Positions 50,829-60,990 are shown, counted from the stretch's first letter. The stretch: DNA of 64,000 nucleotides from CBFFRJ01 sp965644225 (GCF_965644225.1 NZ_CBFFRJ010000005.1:13056-77055); one strand, 5' to 3'. The notes: generated by a model not told the origin, from the sequence alone. Made by a program: numbers and translations.

Positions 50829-53555
50829 ATGGCTACTATTCATGTAGACGGCAAAGAATACGAGGTAAACGGTGCGGACAACCTGTTACAGGCATGTCTG
50901 TCGCTGGGCCTTGATATTCCTTATTTTTGCTGGCATCCGGCGCTGGGCAGCGTGGGTGCGTGCCGCCAGTGTGCGGTGAAGCAATATCAGAACGCGGAAG
51001 ACACGCGTGGTCGCCTGGTGATGTCCTGTATGACACCGGCAACCGAAGGCACCTTTATTTCCATCGATGATGCAGAAGCGAAACAGTTCCGTGAGAGCGT
51101 CGTTGAGTGGTTGATGACCAACCACCCACACGATTGCCCGGTCTGTGAAGAAGGGGGCAACTGCCACCTGCAGGATATGACCGTGATGACGGGTCATAGC
51201 TTCCGTCGCTATCGTTTCACCAAACGTACTCACCGTAACCAGGACCTGGGGCCATTCATCTCTCATGAAATGAACCGCTGCATCGCCTGCTATCGCTGCG
51301 TGCGTTACTACAAAGATTATGCCGACGGCCAGGACCTTGGGGTTTATGGCGCGCATGACAACGTCTACTTCGGTCGCCCGGAAGACGGCACCCTGGAAAG
51401 CGAATTCTCCGGTAACCTGGTGGAGATTTGCCCGACCGGCGTGTTTACCGATAAAACGCACTCCGAGCGCTATAACCGTAAATGGGACATGCAGTTTGCG
51501 CCAAGCATCTGTCAGCAATGTTCCCTGGGATGTAACACCAGCCCAGGCGAGCGTTATGGCGAACTGCGTCGTATCGAAAACCGCTACAACGGTTCCGTTA
51601 ACCACTATTTCCTGTGCGACCGCGGCCGTTTCGGCTACGGCTACGTGAACCTGAAAGACAGGCCTCGTCAGCCGATTCAGCGTCGTGGTAATGACATCAT
51701 TACCCTGAACGCCGAGCAGGCCATGCAGGGTGCGGCAGATATTCTGCGCCAGTCGAAAAAAGTGATTGGTATTGGTTCTCCTCGCGCCAGCGTGGAAAGC
51801 AACTTTGCGCTGCGTGAACTGGTGGGGGCCGATAACTTCTATACCGGTATCGCCAGAGGCGAACAGCAACGTCTGCAGATGATGCTCAAAGTGCTGCGCG
51901 AAGGCGGTATTCGTACCCCGACCCTGCGTGAGATTGAATCTTACGATGCGGTGCTGGTGCTGGGTGAAGATATTACCCAAACCGGTGCCCGTGTTGCCCT
52001 GGCGGTGCGTCAGGCGGTGAAAGGTAAAGCCCGCGAAATGGCTGCCGCGCAGAAAGTGGCGGACTGGCAGATTGCGGCGATCCTCAACATCGGTCAGCGT
52101 GCCAAACATCCGCTGTTTGTCACCAACGTCGACAGCACCCGGATGGATGACATCGCCGCCTGGACCTACCGTGCACCGGTAGAAGATCAGGCGCGCCTCG
52201 GTTTTGCTATCGCCCACGCGCTGGATGAAAATGCGCCTGCGGTAGAGGGCATCAGCCGTGACCTGCAAAACAAAATCGATGTGGTTGTTCAGGCGCTGGC
52301 CGGCGCGAAGAAACCGCTGATTATCTCCGGTACCAACAACGGTAGCGTGGATGTGATTCAGGCGGCGGCTAACGTGGCGAAAGCGCTGAAAGCGCGCGGT
52401 TCAGACGTTGGCGTCACTATGATTGCCCGCTCGACCAACAGCGTCGGCCTCGGCCTGATTGGCGGTGGTTCACTTGATGATGCGCTGGATGAGCTGGAAA
52501 GCGGCGCTGCCGATGCGGTGGTGGTACTGGAAAACGATCTTCATCGTCATGCCAGCGCCACTCGCGTGAATGCCGCGCTGGCAAAAGCGACGCTGGTGAT
52601 GGTGATTGACCATCAACGCACTGCCATTATGGACCATGCGCACCTCGTGTTGTCTGCTGCAAGCTTTGCTGAAAGCGACGGTACGGTAATCAACAACGAA
52701 GGACGCGCGCAGCGCTTCTTCCAGGTGTACGACCCGTCTTACTACGACAGCAAGAACATCATGCTGGAAAGCTGGCGCTGGCTGCACTCTTTGCACAGCA
52801 CGGTGGAAAATCGTGAAGTGGACTGGACGCAGCTTGACCATGTGATTGATGCCGCGGTAGCCGCGTTGCCGCATCTGGCGGGTATTAAAGATGCCGCGCC
52901 TGATGCCAGCTTCCGTATTCGCGGGCAAAAACTGGCGCGTGAGCCGCATCGTTACAGCGGTCGTACCGCAATGCGCGCTAATATCAGCGTGCACGAACCG
53001 CGTCAGCCGCAGGATAAAGACACCATGTTCGCCTTTTCAATGGAAGGGAACAACCAGCCGTCCGCACCGCGTTCACAAATCCCGTTCGCCTGGGCGCCAG
53101 GCTGGAACTCCCCGCAGGCATGGAACAAGTTCCAGGCTGAAGTTGGGGGCCATCTGCGTCACGGCGATCCAGGCGTGCGTCTGATTGAAGCGTCGGAAAG
53201 TGGTCTCGACTATTTCACCAACGTACCGGCGAGCTTCGAAGCGCAGGACGGGCAGTGGCTTATTGCTCCTTACTATCATCTGTTTGGTAGTGATGAAATG
53301 TCTCAGCGTTCTCCGGTCTTCCAGAACCGTATGCCGCAGCCGTACATCAAACTCAACCCGGCGGATGCCGCGAAGTTGGGCGTAAATGCCGGGGCGCATA
53401 TTTCCTTTAGCTACGACGGTCAGACGCTCAGCCTTCCGCTGGAACTGTCTGAAGGGCTGACGGCAGGGCAGGTTGGTCTACCGATGGGCATGCCGGGCAT
53501 TGCGCCGGTGCTTGCCGGTGCTCGTCTTGAAAATCTGCGGGAGGCGCAAGCATGA
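50829..53555 (+). CDS. nuoG: NADH-quinone oxidoreductase subunit G
   Basis: Largest peripheral subunit, 908 residues. The N-terminal 2Fe-2S ferredoxin domain (CWHPALGSVGACRQC), the His/Cys-ligated cluster (HDCPVCEEGGNCHLQD), the CIACYRCVRY cluster and the enteric extra cluster N7 (CQQCSLGCN) are followed by a molybdopterin-oxidoreductase-like domain. The start at 50829 (MATIHVDGKEY) matches E. coli and has a GGAA site; an ATG two codons earlier is less likely. The stop overlaps nuoH. Confidence 0.97.
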   Translation: MATIHVDGKEYEVNGADNLLQACLSLGLDIPYFCWHPALGSVGACRQCAVKQYQNAEDTRGRLVMSCMTPATEGTFISIDDAEAKQFRESVVEWLMTNHPHDCPVCEEGGNCHLQDMTVMTGHSFRRYRFTKRTHRNQDLGPFISHEMNRCIACYRCVRYYKDYADGQDLGVYGAHDNVYFGRPEDGTLESEFSGNLVEICPTGVFTDKTHSERYNRKWDMQFAPSICQQCSLGCNTSPGERYGELRRIENRYNGSVNHYFLCDRGRFGYGYVNLKDRPRQPIQRRGNDIITLNAEQAMQGAADILRQSKKVIGIGSPRASVESNFALRELVGADNFYTGIARGEQQRLQMMLKVLREGGIRTPTLREIESYDAVLVLGEDITQTGARVALAVRQAVKGKAREMAAAQKVADWQIAAILNIGQRAKHPLFVTNVDSTRMDDIAAWTYRAPVEDQARLGFAIAHALDENAPAVEGISRDLQNKIDVVVQALAGAKKPLIISGTNNGSVDVIQAAANVAKALKARGSDVGVTMIARSTNSVGLGLIGGGSLDDALDELESGAADAVVVLENDLHRHASATRVNAALAKATLVMVIDHQRTAIMDHAHLVLSAASFAESDGTVINNEGRAQRFFQVYDPSYYDSKNIMLESWRWLHSLHSTVENREVDWTQLDHVIDAAVAALPHLAGIKDAAPDASFRIRGQKLAREPHRYSGRTAMRANISVHEPRQPQDKDTMFAFSMEGNNQPSAPRSQIPFAWAPGWNSPQAWNKFQAEVGGHLRHGDPGVRLIEASESGLDYFTNVPASFEAQDGQWLIAPYYHLFGSDEMSQRSPVFQNRMPQPYIKLNPADAAKLGVNAGAHISFSYDGQTLSLPLELSEGLTAGQVGLPMGMPGIAPVLAGARLENLREAQA

Positions 53556-54529
53556 GTTGGTTAACACCGGATGTTATCGACATTTTGTTAAGCATCCTGA
53601 AAGCGGTCGTCATTTTGCTGGTGGTCGTCACCTGCGGCGCGCTGATGAGTTTTGGCGAGCGTCGTCTGTTGGGGCTGTTCCAGAACCGTTACGGACCGAA
53701 CCGCGTTGGCTGGGGTGGCTCACTGCAGATCGTCGCGGACATGATCAAGATGTTCTTCAAAGAAGACTGGGTTCCGAAGTTTACGGATCGCGTCATCTTT
53801 ACGCTCGCGCCGGTTATTGCCTTTACCTCGCTGCTGCTGGCCTTTGCCATCGTACCGGTTAGCCCCGGTTGGGTGGTGGCTGACCTGAATATCGGGATCC
53901 TGTTTTTCCTGATGATGGCCGGTCTTGCGGTGTACGCGGTGTTGTTCGCTGGCTGGTCGAGTAACAACAAATACTCGCTGCTGGGGGCGATGCGTGCTTC
54001 TGCGCAAACCCTGAGCTACGAAGTGTTTCTTGGGCTTTCCCTGATGGGCGTGGTGGCGCAGGCCGGTTCATTTAATATGACCGACATCGTTAATAACCAG
54101 GCTGATATCTGGAACGTCATTCCGCAGTTCTTTGGTTTTATCACCTTTGCTATTGCTGGCGTGGCAGTGTGTCACCGCCATCCGTTTGACCAGCCGGAAG
54201 CCGAGCAGGAACTGGCCGATGGTTACCACATTGAATATTCCGGCATGAAATTCGGTCTGTTCTTCGTGGGGGAATACATCGGTATCGTGACCATCTCTGC
54301 ACTGATGGTGACGTTGTTCTTCGGTGGCTGGCACGGCCCGTTCTTACCCCCATTCATCTGGTTCGCCATTAAGACGGCGTTCTTTATGATGATGTTCATT
54401 TTGATTCGCGCATCGTTACCGCGTCCGCGTTATGACCAGGTAATGTCCTTCGGCTGGAAAGTTTGCCTGCCGTTAACGCTTCTCAATTTGTTGGGTACGG
54501 CGGCTGTCATTCTGTGGCAAGCGCAATAA
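53552..54529 (+). CDS. nuoH: NADH-quinone oxidoreductase subunit H
   Basis: Membrane subunit with eight hydrophobic segments that forms part of the quinone channel and links the redox arm to the proton pumps. Conserved LMSFGERRLLGLFQNRYGPN and the acidic loop HPFDQPEAEQELADGYHIEY are present. The 325 residues match E. coli. The start overlaps nuoG by four bases. Confidence 0.97.
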   Translation: MSWLTPDVIDILLSILKAVVILLVVVTCGALMSFGERRLLGLFQNRYGPNRVGWGGSLQIVADMIKMFFKEDWVPKFTDRVIFTLAPVIAFTSLLLAFAIVPVSPGWVVADLNIGILFFLMMAGLAVYAVLFAGWSSNNKYSLLGAMRASAQTLSYEVFLGLSLMGVVAQAGSFNMTDIVNNQADIWNVIPQFFGFITFAIAGVAVCHRHPFDQPEAEQELADGYHIEYSGMKFGLFFVGEYIGIVTISALMVTLFFGGWHGPFLPPFIWFAIKTAFFMMMFILIRASLPRPRYDQVMSFGWKVCLPLTLLNLLGTAAVILWQAQ

Positions 54530-54542
54530 GGGGCTAAAGACC

Positions 54543-55085
54543 ATGACTTTAAAAGAATTACTCGTGGGCTTCGGTACCCAGGTGCGCAGTATCTGGATGA
54601 TCGGCCTGCATGCGTTTGCAAAACGCGAAACGCAGATGTACCCGGAAGAGCCGGTTTATTTACCGCCGCGCTACCGTGGACGTATTGTCCTGACCCGCGA
54701 CCCGGACGGCGATGAGCGCTGTGTTGCCTGTAACCTGTGTGCGGTAGCCTGCCCGGTGGGCTGTATCTCCCTGCAAAAAGCAGAAGCCAAAGATGGGCGC
54801 TGGTATCCGGAGTTCTTCCGTATCAACTTCTCGCGCTGCATCTTCTGCGGTATGTGTGAAGAGGCATGCCCGACCACCGCTATCCAGCTGACCCCGGATT
54901 TTGAAATGGGTGAATACAAGCGTCAGGATCTGGTGTACGAAAAAGAGGATCTGCTGATCTCCGGTCCGGGCAAATACCCGGAATATAACTTCTACCGGAT
55001 GGCAGGTATGGCAATCGACGGCAAAGATAAAGGCGAAGCGCAGAACGAAGCCAAGCCTATCGACGTCAAGAGCCTGTTACCGTAA
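54543..55085 (+). CDS. nuoI: NADH-quinone oxidoreductase subunit I
   Basis: Ferredoxin-like subunit with clusters N6a and N6b, on the path to N2. Two 4Fe-4S motifs: Cys60, 63, 66, 70 (CVACNLCAVACPVGC) and Cys99, 102, 105, 109 (CIFCGMCEEACPTT). The 180 residues match E. coli. Confidence 0.98.
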   Translation: MTLKELLVGFGTQVRSIWMIGLHAFAKRETQMYPEEPVYLPPRYRGRIVLTRDPDGDERCVACNLCAVACPVGCISLQKAEAKDGRWYPEFFRINFSRCIFCGMCEEACPTTAIQLTPDFEMGEYKRQDLVYEKEDLLISGPGKYPEYNFYRMAGMAIDGKDKGEAQNEAKPIDVKSLLP

Positions 55086-55096
55086 GGAGAGGGGCA

Positions 55097-55651
55097 ATGG
55101 AGTTCGCTTTTTATATCTGTGGCCTGGTTGCCATCCTGACGACGCTGCGGGTGATTACCCACACTAATCCGGTGCATGCGCTGCTGTACCTGATTGTGTC
55201 GTTGCTGGCTATCGCAGGTGTCTTCTTTTCGCTCGGTGCCTACTTTGCGGGTGCGCTGGAAATCATCGTTTACGCGGGAGCCATTATGGTGCTGTTCGTG
55301 TTCGTGGTGATGATGCTCAACCTTGGCGGTTCAGAAATCGAACAGGAACGCCAGTGGCTGAAACCGCAGGTGTGGATTGGCCCGGCAATTTTGTCGGCCG
55401 TTCTGCTGGGCGTGATGATTTACGCCATTGCGGGCATTAACGACCAGGGTATCGATGGTACGCCAATCAGCGCGAAAGCCGTGGGCATCACGCTGTTCGG
55501 GCCTTACGTCCTGGCGGTGGAACTGGCATCAATGCTGCTGTTGGCGGGGCTGGTTGTGGCCTTCCATGTCGGTCGTGAAGACCGGCAGGGAGAAGTGTTG
55601 AGCAACCGTGTTGACGATCGCCCTAAAAGAAAAACGGAGGAGCATGCATGA
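55097..55651 (+). CDS. nuoJ: NADH-quinone oxidoreductase subunit J
   Basis: Membrane subunit with five hydrophobic segments near the quinone site. Conserved NPVHALLYLIVSLLAIAG and EIIVYAGAIMVLFVFVVMML, the latter with the pi-bulge helix linked to coupling. The 184 residues match E. coli. The stop overlaps nuoK by four bases. Confidence 0.97.
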   Translation: MEFAFYICGLVAILTTLRVITHTNPVHALLYLIVSLLAIAGVFFSLGAYFAGALEIIVYAGAIMVLFVFVVMMLNLGGSEIEQERQWLKPQVWIGPAILSAVLLGVMIYAIAGINDQGIDGTPISAKAVGITLFGPYVLAVELASMLLLAGLVVAFHVGREDRQGEVLSNRVDDRPKRKTEEHA

Positions 55652-55950
55652 TCCCCTTACAACATGGACTGATCCTTGCCGCGATCCTGTTTGTTCTCGG
55701 TCTTACTGGTCTGGTCATTCGCCGCAATCTGCTGTTTATGCTGATTGGTCTGGAAATCATGATCAATGCCGCTGCCCTGGCGTTTGTGGTGGCAGGCAGT
55801 TACTGGGGCCAGACTGACGGTCAGGTGATGTATATCCTCGCCATTAGCCTCGCGGCTGCGGAAGCGAGCATTGGCCTGGCGTTGCTGCTGCAACTTCATC
55901 GTCGCCGCCAGAATCTGAATATCGATTCAGTAAGTGAGATGCGTGGATGA
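55648..55950 (+). CDS. nuoK: NADH-quinone oxidoreductase subunit K
   Basis: Three-helix membrane subunit of 100 residues with two buried Glu residues used in proton coupling, in LIGLEIMINAAAL (Glu36) and AEASIGLALLL (Glu72). It overlaps nuoJ and nuoL by four bases each. Confidence 0.97.
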   Translation: MIPLQHGLILAAILFVLGLTGLVIRRNLLFMLIGLEIMINAAALAFVVAGSYWGQTDGQVMYILAISLAAAEASIGLALLLQLHRRRQNLNIDSVSEMRG

Positions 55951-57788
55951 ATATGCTCGCTTTAACCATTATTTTTCCTTTAATTGGCTTTTTGCTGCTC
56001 TCCTTCTCCCGTGGACGCTGGTCTGAGAACCTGTCGGCCACGGTGGGGATGGGCTCTATTGGCCTGGCGGCGCTGGTCACCGCGATTGCGGGCGTTGATT
56101 TCTTTAACAACGGCCGTCAGGTGTTCACGTTGCCTCTGTGGACCTGGATGTCAGTGGGTGATTTCAACATCAGCTTTAGCCTGGTGCTGGATGGCCTGTC
56201 GCTGACCATGCTCTCCGTGGTTACCGGCGTAGGCTTCCTGATCCACATGTTTGCCTCCTGGTATATGCGCGGTGAAGAGGGATACTCCCGCTTCTTCGCC
56301 TACACCAACCTGTTTATTGCCAGCATGGTGATTCTGGTGCTCGGCGATAACCTGCTGCTGATGTACCTCGGCTGGGAAGGCGTGGGCCTGTGCTCCTATC
56401 TGTTGATCGGTTTTTATTACACCGATCCGAAGAATGGCGCAGCGGCGATGAAAGCGTTTGTTGTGACCCGCGTGGGTGACGTCTTCCTCGCCTTCGCCCT
56501 GTTCATTCTTTACAACGAGCTGGGCACCCTGAACTTCCGTGAAATGGTCGAACTGGCGCCTGCTCACTTCGCCAATGGCAACAACATGCTGATGTGGGCA
56601 ACCCTGATGCTGTTGGGCGGTGCGGTTGGGAAATCGGCGCAGCTGCCGTTGCAGACCTGGCTTGCCGATGCAATGGCCGGTCCAACGCCGGTTTCTGCGT
56701 TGATCCACGCCGCGACCATGGTTACCGCTGGTGTCTACCTGATTGCCCGTACCCATGGCCTGTTCCTGATGACCCCGGAGATTCTGCATCTGGTGGGCAT
56801 TGTGGGGGCGGTAACGCTGGTGCTGGCAGGCTTCGCCGCGCTGGTGCAGACCGACATCAAACGTGTGCTTGCCTACTCCACCATGAGCCAGATTGGCTAT
56901 ATGTTCCTGGCGCTGGGCGTGCAGGCGTGGGATGCGGCGATTTTCCATCTGATGACCCATGCGTTCTTTAAAGCGCTGCTGTTCCTCTCGTCCGGTTCGG
57001 TGATTCTGGCCTGCCACCACGAGCAGAACATCTTTAAAATGGGCGGTCTGCGTAAGTCGATCCCGCTGGTCTATGTCTGCTTCCTGGTGGGTGGCGCAGC
57101 ACTGGCTGCACTGCCGATGATTACCGCTGGCTTCTTCAGTAAGGATGAGATCCTTGCCGGGGCGATGGCGAACGGTCATATCAACCTGATGGTGGCGGGG
57201 CTGGCCAGTGCGTTTATGACCTCTCTGTATACTTTCCGTATGATTTTCATCGTCTTCCACGGGAAAGAACAAATTCATGCTCATGCAGGGAAGGGGATTA
57301 CCCATCATCTGCCGCTGATCGTGCTGCTGATCCTCTCCACTTTTGTGGGCGCAATGATTGTTCCGCCGTTGCACGGCGTGTTGCCAGAAACCACGGAGCT
57401 TGAGCATGGTCGCGTGCTGATGCTGGAAATCACCTCCGGCGTGGTGGCGATTGCGGGCATCCTGATTGCCGCATGGCTGTGGCTGGGCAAACGCACGCTG
57501 GTGACCTCGATCGCCAACAGTGCGCCGGGCCGTCTGCTGGGAACCTGGTGGTATAACGCCTGGGGCTTCGACTGGCTTTACGATCGCGTCTTCGTCAAGC
57601 CGTTCCTGGGCGTTGCCTGGCTGCTGAAACGCGATCCGCTGAATGCCCTGATGAACATCCCGGCGATCCTGTCCCGCTTTGCAGGCAAGGGTCTGCTGCT
57701 TAGCGAGAACGGCTATCTGCGCTGGTATGTGGCATCCATGAGCATCGGCGCCGTCGTTATTCTGGCGCTGCTGATGGTATGGCGTTGA
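55947..57788 (+). CDS. nuoL: NADH-quinone oxidoreductase subunit L
   Basis: Distal antiporter-like proton-pumping subunit of 613 residues with about sixteen hydrophobic segments. The pump residues are in LGWEGVGLCSYLLIGFYY (Glu near 144) and LPLQTWLADAMAGPTPVSAL (Lys/His region near 229-254). The C-terminal lateral helix lies at the end. A 134-base gap with a hairpin separates it from nuoM. Confidence 0.97.
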   Translation: MNMLALTIIFPLIGFLLLSFSRGRWSENLSATVGMGSIGLAALVTAIAGVDFFNNGRQVFTLPLWTWMSVGDFNISFSLVLDGLSLTMLSVVTGVGFLIHMFASWYMRGEEGYSRFFAYTNLFIASMVILVLGDNLLLMYLGWEGVGLCSYLLIGFYYTDPKNGAAAMKAFVVTRVGDVFLAFALFILYNELGTLNFREMVELAPAHFANGNNMLMWATLMLLGGAVGKSAQLPLQTWLADAMAGPTPVSALIHAATMVTAGVYLIARTHGLFLMTPEILHLVGIVGAVTLVLAGFAALVQTDIKRVLAYSTMSQIGYMFLALGVQAWDAAIFHLMTHAFFKALLFLSSGSVILACHHEQNIFKMGGLRKSIPLVYVCFLVGGAALAALPMITAGFFSKDEILAGAMANGHINLMVAGLASAFMTSLYTFRMIFIVFHGKEQIHAHAGKGITHHLPLIVLLILSTFVGAMIVPPLHGVLPETTELEHGRVLMLEITSGVVAIAGILIAAWLWLGKRTLVTSIANSAPGRLLGTWWYNAWGFDWLYDRVFVKPFLGVAWLLKRDPLNALMNIPAILSRFAGKGLLLSENGYLRWYVASMSIGAVVILALLMVWR

Positions 57789-57809
57789 GTTTGTTGGCTG
57801 AGTGAATAT

Positions 57810-57828
57810 GCCCGGTGGTACACCGGGC
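57810..57828 (+). repeat. Hairpin in the nuoL-nuoM gap
   Basis: GCCCGGTG (57810-57817) pairs perfectly with CACCGGGC (57821-57828) in the only long gap inside the nuo operon (57789-57922). It has no T run. It may mark an RNA processing or stability site. Confidence 0.5.
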
Positions 57829-57922
57829 CTGTAAACTAAGAATGAATTTTAGGTAACTGTTCCTGAAGTACAGGCAAGCGAGATAGCCTGAGCAGGAGTA
57901 AATATAAGGGACATACTTAGCT

Positions 57923-59452
57923 ATGTTATTACCCTGGTTGATATTAATCCCCTTTATCGGTGGGTTTTTGTGCTGGCAGACCGAACGCTTTGGTGTGAAG
58001 TTGCCGCGCTGGATCGCGCTGATTACCATGGGACTGACGCTGGCGCTGGGTCTGCAACTGTGGTTGCAGAGCAGCTATTCACTGACGCAATCTGCTGATT
58101 TTCCGCAGTGGCAGTCGGAGTTTTTACTCCCCTGGATCCCGCGTTTTGGTATCAATATCCATTTAGCGCTGGACGGATTGTCCCTGCTGATGGTGGTGCT
58201 GACCGGTTTCCTCGGTGTTCTGGCGGTACTCTGCTCCTGGCGTGAAATCGAAAAATATCAGGGCTTCTTCCACCTGAACCTGATGTGGATCCTCGGCGGC
58301 GTTATCGGCGTGTTCCTTGCCATCGATATGTTCCTGTTCTTCTTCTTCTGGGAAATGATGCTGGTGCCGATGTACTTCCTGATCGCACTCTGGGGCCATA
58401 AAGCCTCCGACGGGAAGACGCGTATTACTGCGGCCACTAAATTCTTCATCTATACCCAGGCAAGTGGTCTGGTGATGTTGATTGCGATTCTGGCGCTGGT
58501 GCTGGTCCATCACAACGCGACTGGCGTCTGGACCTTTGACTACCAGGACCTGCTGAAAACGCCAATGTCGTCCGGCGTGGAATACGTGTTGATGCTGGGC
58601 TTCTTTATCGCCTTCGCGGTGAAAATGCCGGTGGTTCCGCTGCACGGCTGGTTGCCTGATGCGCACTCCCAGGCACCAACGGCAGGTTCCGTTGACCTGG
58701 CGGGTATCTTGCTGAAAACCGCGGCCTACGGTCTGCTGCGTTTCGCGCTGCCGCTGTTCCCGAATGCCTCCGCCGAGTTTGCACCTATTGCCATGTGGCT
58801 TGGCGTCATCGGCATCTTCTACGGCGCGTGGATGGCGTTCACCCAGTACGACATTAAACGTCTTATCGCCTACACCTCCGTTTCCCATATGGGCTTTGTG
58901 CTGATTGCTATCTACACCGGCAGCCAGCTGGCTTACCAGGGCGCGGTGATCCAGATGATTGCTCACGGTCTGTCCGCAGCCGGCCTCTTCATCCTGTGTG
59001 GCCAACTGTACGAACGTCTGCACACCCGCGATATGCGCATGATGGGTGGCCTGTGGAACAAGATTAAATGGCTGCCGGCGCTCTCTATGTTCTTTGCGGT
59101 TGCCACGCTTGGGATGCCGGGCACCGGTAACTTCGTCGGCGAGTTTATGATCCTGTTCGGCAGCTACCAGGTGGTGCCGGTTATCACGGTCATTTCTACC
59201 TTCGGCCTGGTGTTTGCCTCTGTTTATTCGCTGGCGATGCTGCACCGCGCTTACTTCGGTAAAGCGAAAAGTGAGCTTGCCAGTAAAGCGTTGCCAGGGA
59301 TGTCACTGCGCGAGCTGCTGATGATTCTGTCGCTGGTGGTACTGCTGGTACTGCTTGGCTTCTATCCGCAGCCGATTCTGGATACCTCGCATTCTGCGAT
59401 GAGCAATATCCAGCAGTGGTTTGTTAATTCTGTTTCTACTACAAGGCCGTAA
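57923..59452 (+). CDS. nuoM: NADH-quinone oxidoreductase subunit M
   Basis: Antiporter-like proton pump of 509 residues with fourteen hydrophobic segments. The key Glu lies in FFFWEMMLVPMYFLI (near residue 144) and the Lys in AFAVKMPVVPLHGWLPDAH (near residue 234). Six bases separate it from nuoN. Confidence 0.97.
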   Translation: MLLPWLILIPFIGGFLCWQTERFGVKLPRWIALITMGLTLALGLQLWLQSSYSLTQSADFPQWQSEFLLPWIPRFGINIHLALDGLSLLMVVLTGFLGVLAVLCSWREIEKYQGFFHLNLMWILGGVIGVFLAIDMFLFFFFWEMMLVPMYFLIALWGHKASDGKTRITAATKFFIYTQASGLVMLIAILALVLVHHNATGVWTFDYQDLLKTPMSSGVEYVLMLGFFIAFAVKMPVVPLHGWLPDAHSQAPTAGSVDLAGILLKTAAYGLLRFALPLFPNASAEFAPIAMWLGVIGIFYGAWMAFTQYDIKRLIAYTSVSHMGFVLIAIYTGSQLAYQGAVIQMIAHGLSAAGLFILCGQLYERLHTRDMRMMGGLWNKIKWLPALSMFFAVATLGMPGTGNFVGEFMILFGSYQVVPVITVISTFGLVFASVYSLAMLHRAYFGKAKSELASKALPGMSLRELLMILSLVVLLVLLGFYPQPILDTSHSAMSNIQQWFVNSVSTTRP

Positions 59453-59458
59453 ATCGCC

Positions 59459-60916
59459 ATGACGATAACTCCACAACACCTGATTGCGCTGCTGCCGCTG
59501 CTGATCGTCGGATTGACGGTGGTGGTTGTGATGCTCTCCATTGCGTGGCGACGCAACCACTTTTTGAATGCCACGCTGTCCGTTGTCGGCCTGAACGTCG
59601 CTCTGGTCTCACTCTGGTTTGTTGGCCAGGCCGGGGCAATGGACGTCACGCCACTGATGCGCGTTGATGGCTACGCTATGCTCTATACCGGGCTGGTTCT
59701 GCTGGCAAGCCTTGCCACCTGTACTTTTGCGTACCCGTGGCTGGAAGGTTACAACGACAATAAAGAAGAGTTCTATCTGCTGGTGCTGATTGCGGCGCTG
59801 GGTGGGATCCTGCTGGCCAATGCGAACCATATGGCGGCACTGTTCCTCGGGATTGAGCTTATCTCTCTGCCGTTGTTTGGCCAGGTGGGCTACGCCTTCC
59901 GCCAGAAACGTTCTCTGGAAGCGAGTATTAAGTACACCATCCTGTCAGCGGCGGCATCCTCGTTCCTGCTGTTCGGTATGGCGCTGGTTTACGCTCAGTC
60001 CGGAAATCTGTCGTTTGTTGCCATTGGCAAGAGCCTCGGCGGCACCGTGCTGCATGAGCCGCTGTTGCTTATTGGCCTGGGTCTGATGATTGTCGGTCTG
60101 GGCTTTAAGCTCTCGCTGGTGCCGTTCCATCTGTGGACGCCAGACGTCTATCAGGGGGCACCTGCCCCGGTCTCAACCTTCATGGCGACGGCGAGCAAAA
60201 TCGCCATCTTCGGGGTGGTGATGCGTCTGTTCCTCTATGCCCCGGTTGGGGACAGTGAGGCGGTTCGTCTGGTGCTGGGTCTGATTGCTTTCGCCTCCAT
60301 TATCTTTGGGAACCTGATGGCGCTCAGCCAGACCAATATCAAACGTCTGCTGGGTTACTCCTCAATCTCTCACCTCGGCTATCTGCTGGTGGCGCTGATT
60401 GCGCTGCAAAGCGGTGAGATGTCGATGGAAGCCGTGGGCGTCTATCTGGCCGGTTACCTGTTCAGCAGCCTCGGCGCGTTCGGCGTGGTTAGCCTGATGT
60501 CCAGCCCGTATCGCGGCCCGGACGCAGAATCTCTCTACTCCTACCGTGGTCTGTTCTGGCATCGTCCGATTCTGGCGGCCGTGCTGACGGTGATGATGCT
60601 GTCACTGGCCGGTATCCCGATGACGCTGGGCTTTATTGGTAAGTTCTACATCCTGGCGGTAGGTGTGCAGGCGCAGCTGTGGTGGCTGACCGGTGCCGTT
60701 GTGCTTGGCTCAGCAATTGGTCTCTACTACTACCTGCGCGTTGCCGTGAGTTTGTACCTGAATGCGCCGCAGCAGCTTAACCGCGATGCGCCATCGAACT
60801 GGCAGTACAGTGCGGGTGGGATTGTGGTGCTGATTTCTGCCCTGCTGGTGCTGTTGCTGGGTATCTATCCGCAGCCGCTCATCTCGCTGGTGCAGCTTGC
60901 CACGCCGCTGATGTAA
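59459..60916 (+). CDS. nuoN: NADH-quinone oxidoreductase subunit N
   Basis: Third antiporter-like proton pump, 485 residues with fourteen hydrophobic segments, next to NuoK in the membrane arm. Conserved ALFLGIELISLPLFGQV (Glu near 133) and GFKLSLVPFHLWTPDVYQGA (Lys near 217) are visible. Last gene of the operon, with a strong terminator after it. Confidence 0.97.
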   Translation: MTITPQHLIALLPLLIVGLTVVVVMLSIAWRRNHFLNATLSVVGLNVALVSLWFVGQAGAMDVTPLMRVDGYAMLYTGLVLLASLATCTFAYPWLEGYNDNKEEFYLLVLIAALGGILLANANHMAALFLGIELISLPLFGQVGYAFRQKRSLEASIKYTILSAAASSFLLFGMALVYAQSGNLSFVAIGKSLGGTVLHEPLLLIGLGLMIVGLGFKLSLVPFHLWTPDVYQGAPAPVSTFMATASKIAIFGVVMRLFLYAPVGDSEAVRLVLGLIAFASIIFGNLMALSQTNIKRLLGYSSISHLGYLLVALIALQSGEMSMEAVGVYLAGYLFSSLGAFGVVSLMSSPYRGPDAESLYSYRGLFWHRPILAAVLTVMMLSLAGIPMTLGFIGKFYILAVGVQAQLWWLTGAVVLGSAIGLYYYLRVAVSLYLNAPQQLNRDAPSNWQYSAGGIVVLISALLVLLLGIYPQPLISLVQLATPLM

Positions 60917-60931
60917 TCGACGTTAGCAAAT

Positions 60932-60966
60932 AAAAAACCGCCGGGGTTAAATCCGGCGGTTTTTTT
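60932..60966. terminator. Terminator of the nuo operon
   Basis: AAAAAACCGCCGG (60932-60944) pairs perfectly with CCGGCGGTTTTTT (60953-60965). T runs on both strands let it also serve cheV, which ends from the other side. Confidence 0.95.
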
Positions 60967-60990
60967 ATGGTGCTAAGAAAGGATGTGAAC

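Noticed and set aside
50886..52268. A 460-codon antisense frame over nuoG
   Set aside because: Same pattern as the nuoCD shadow; nuoG on the plus strand is complete with all cluster motifs.
56151..57407. A 418-codon antisense frame over nuoL, and a similar 360-codon one over nuoM at 58163-59245
   Set aside because: Both products are His/Gln/Arg-rich mirror images of Leu/Met/Val-rich membrane genes and match no family.
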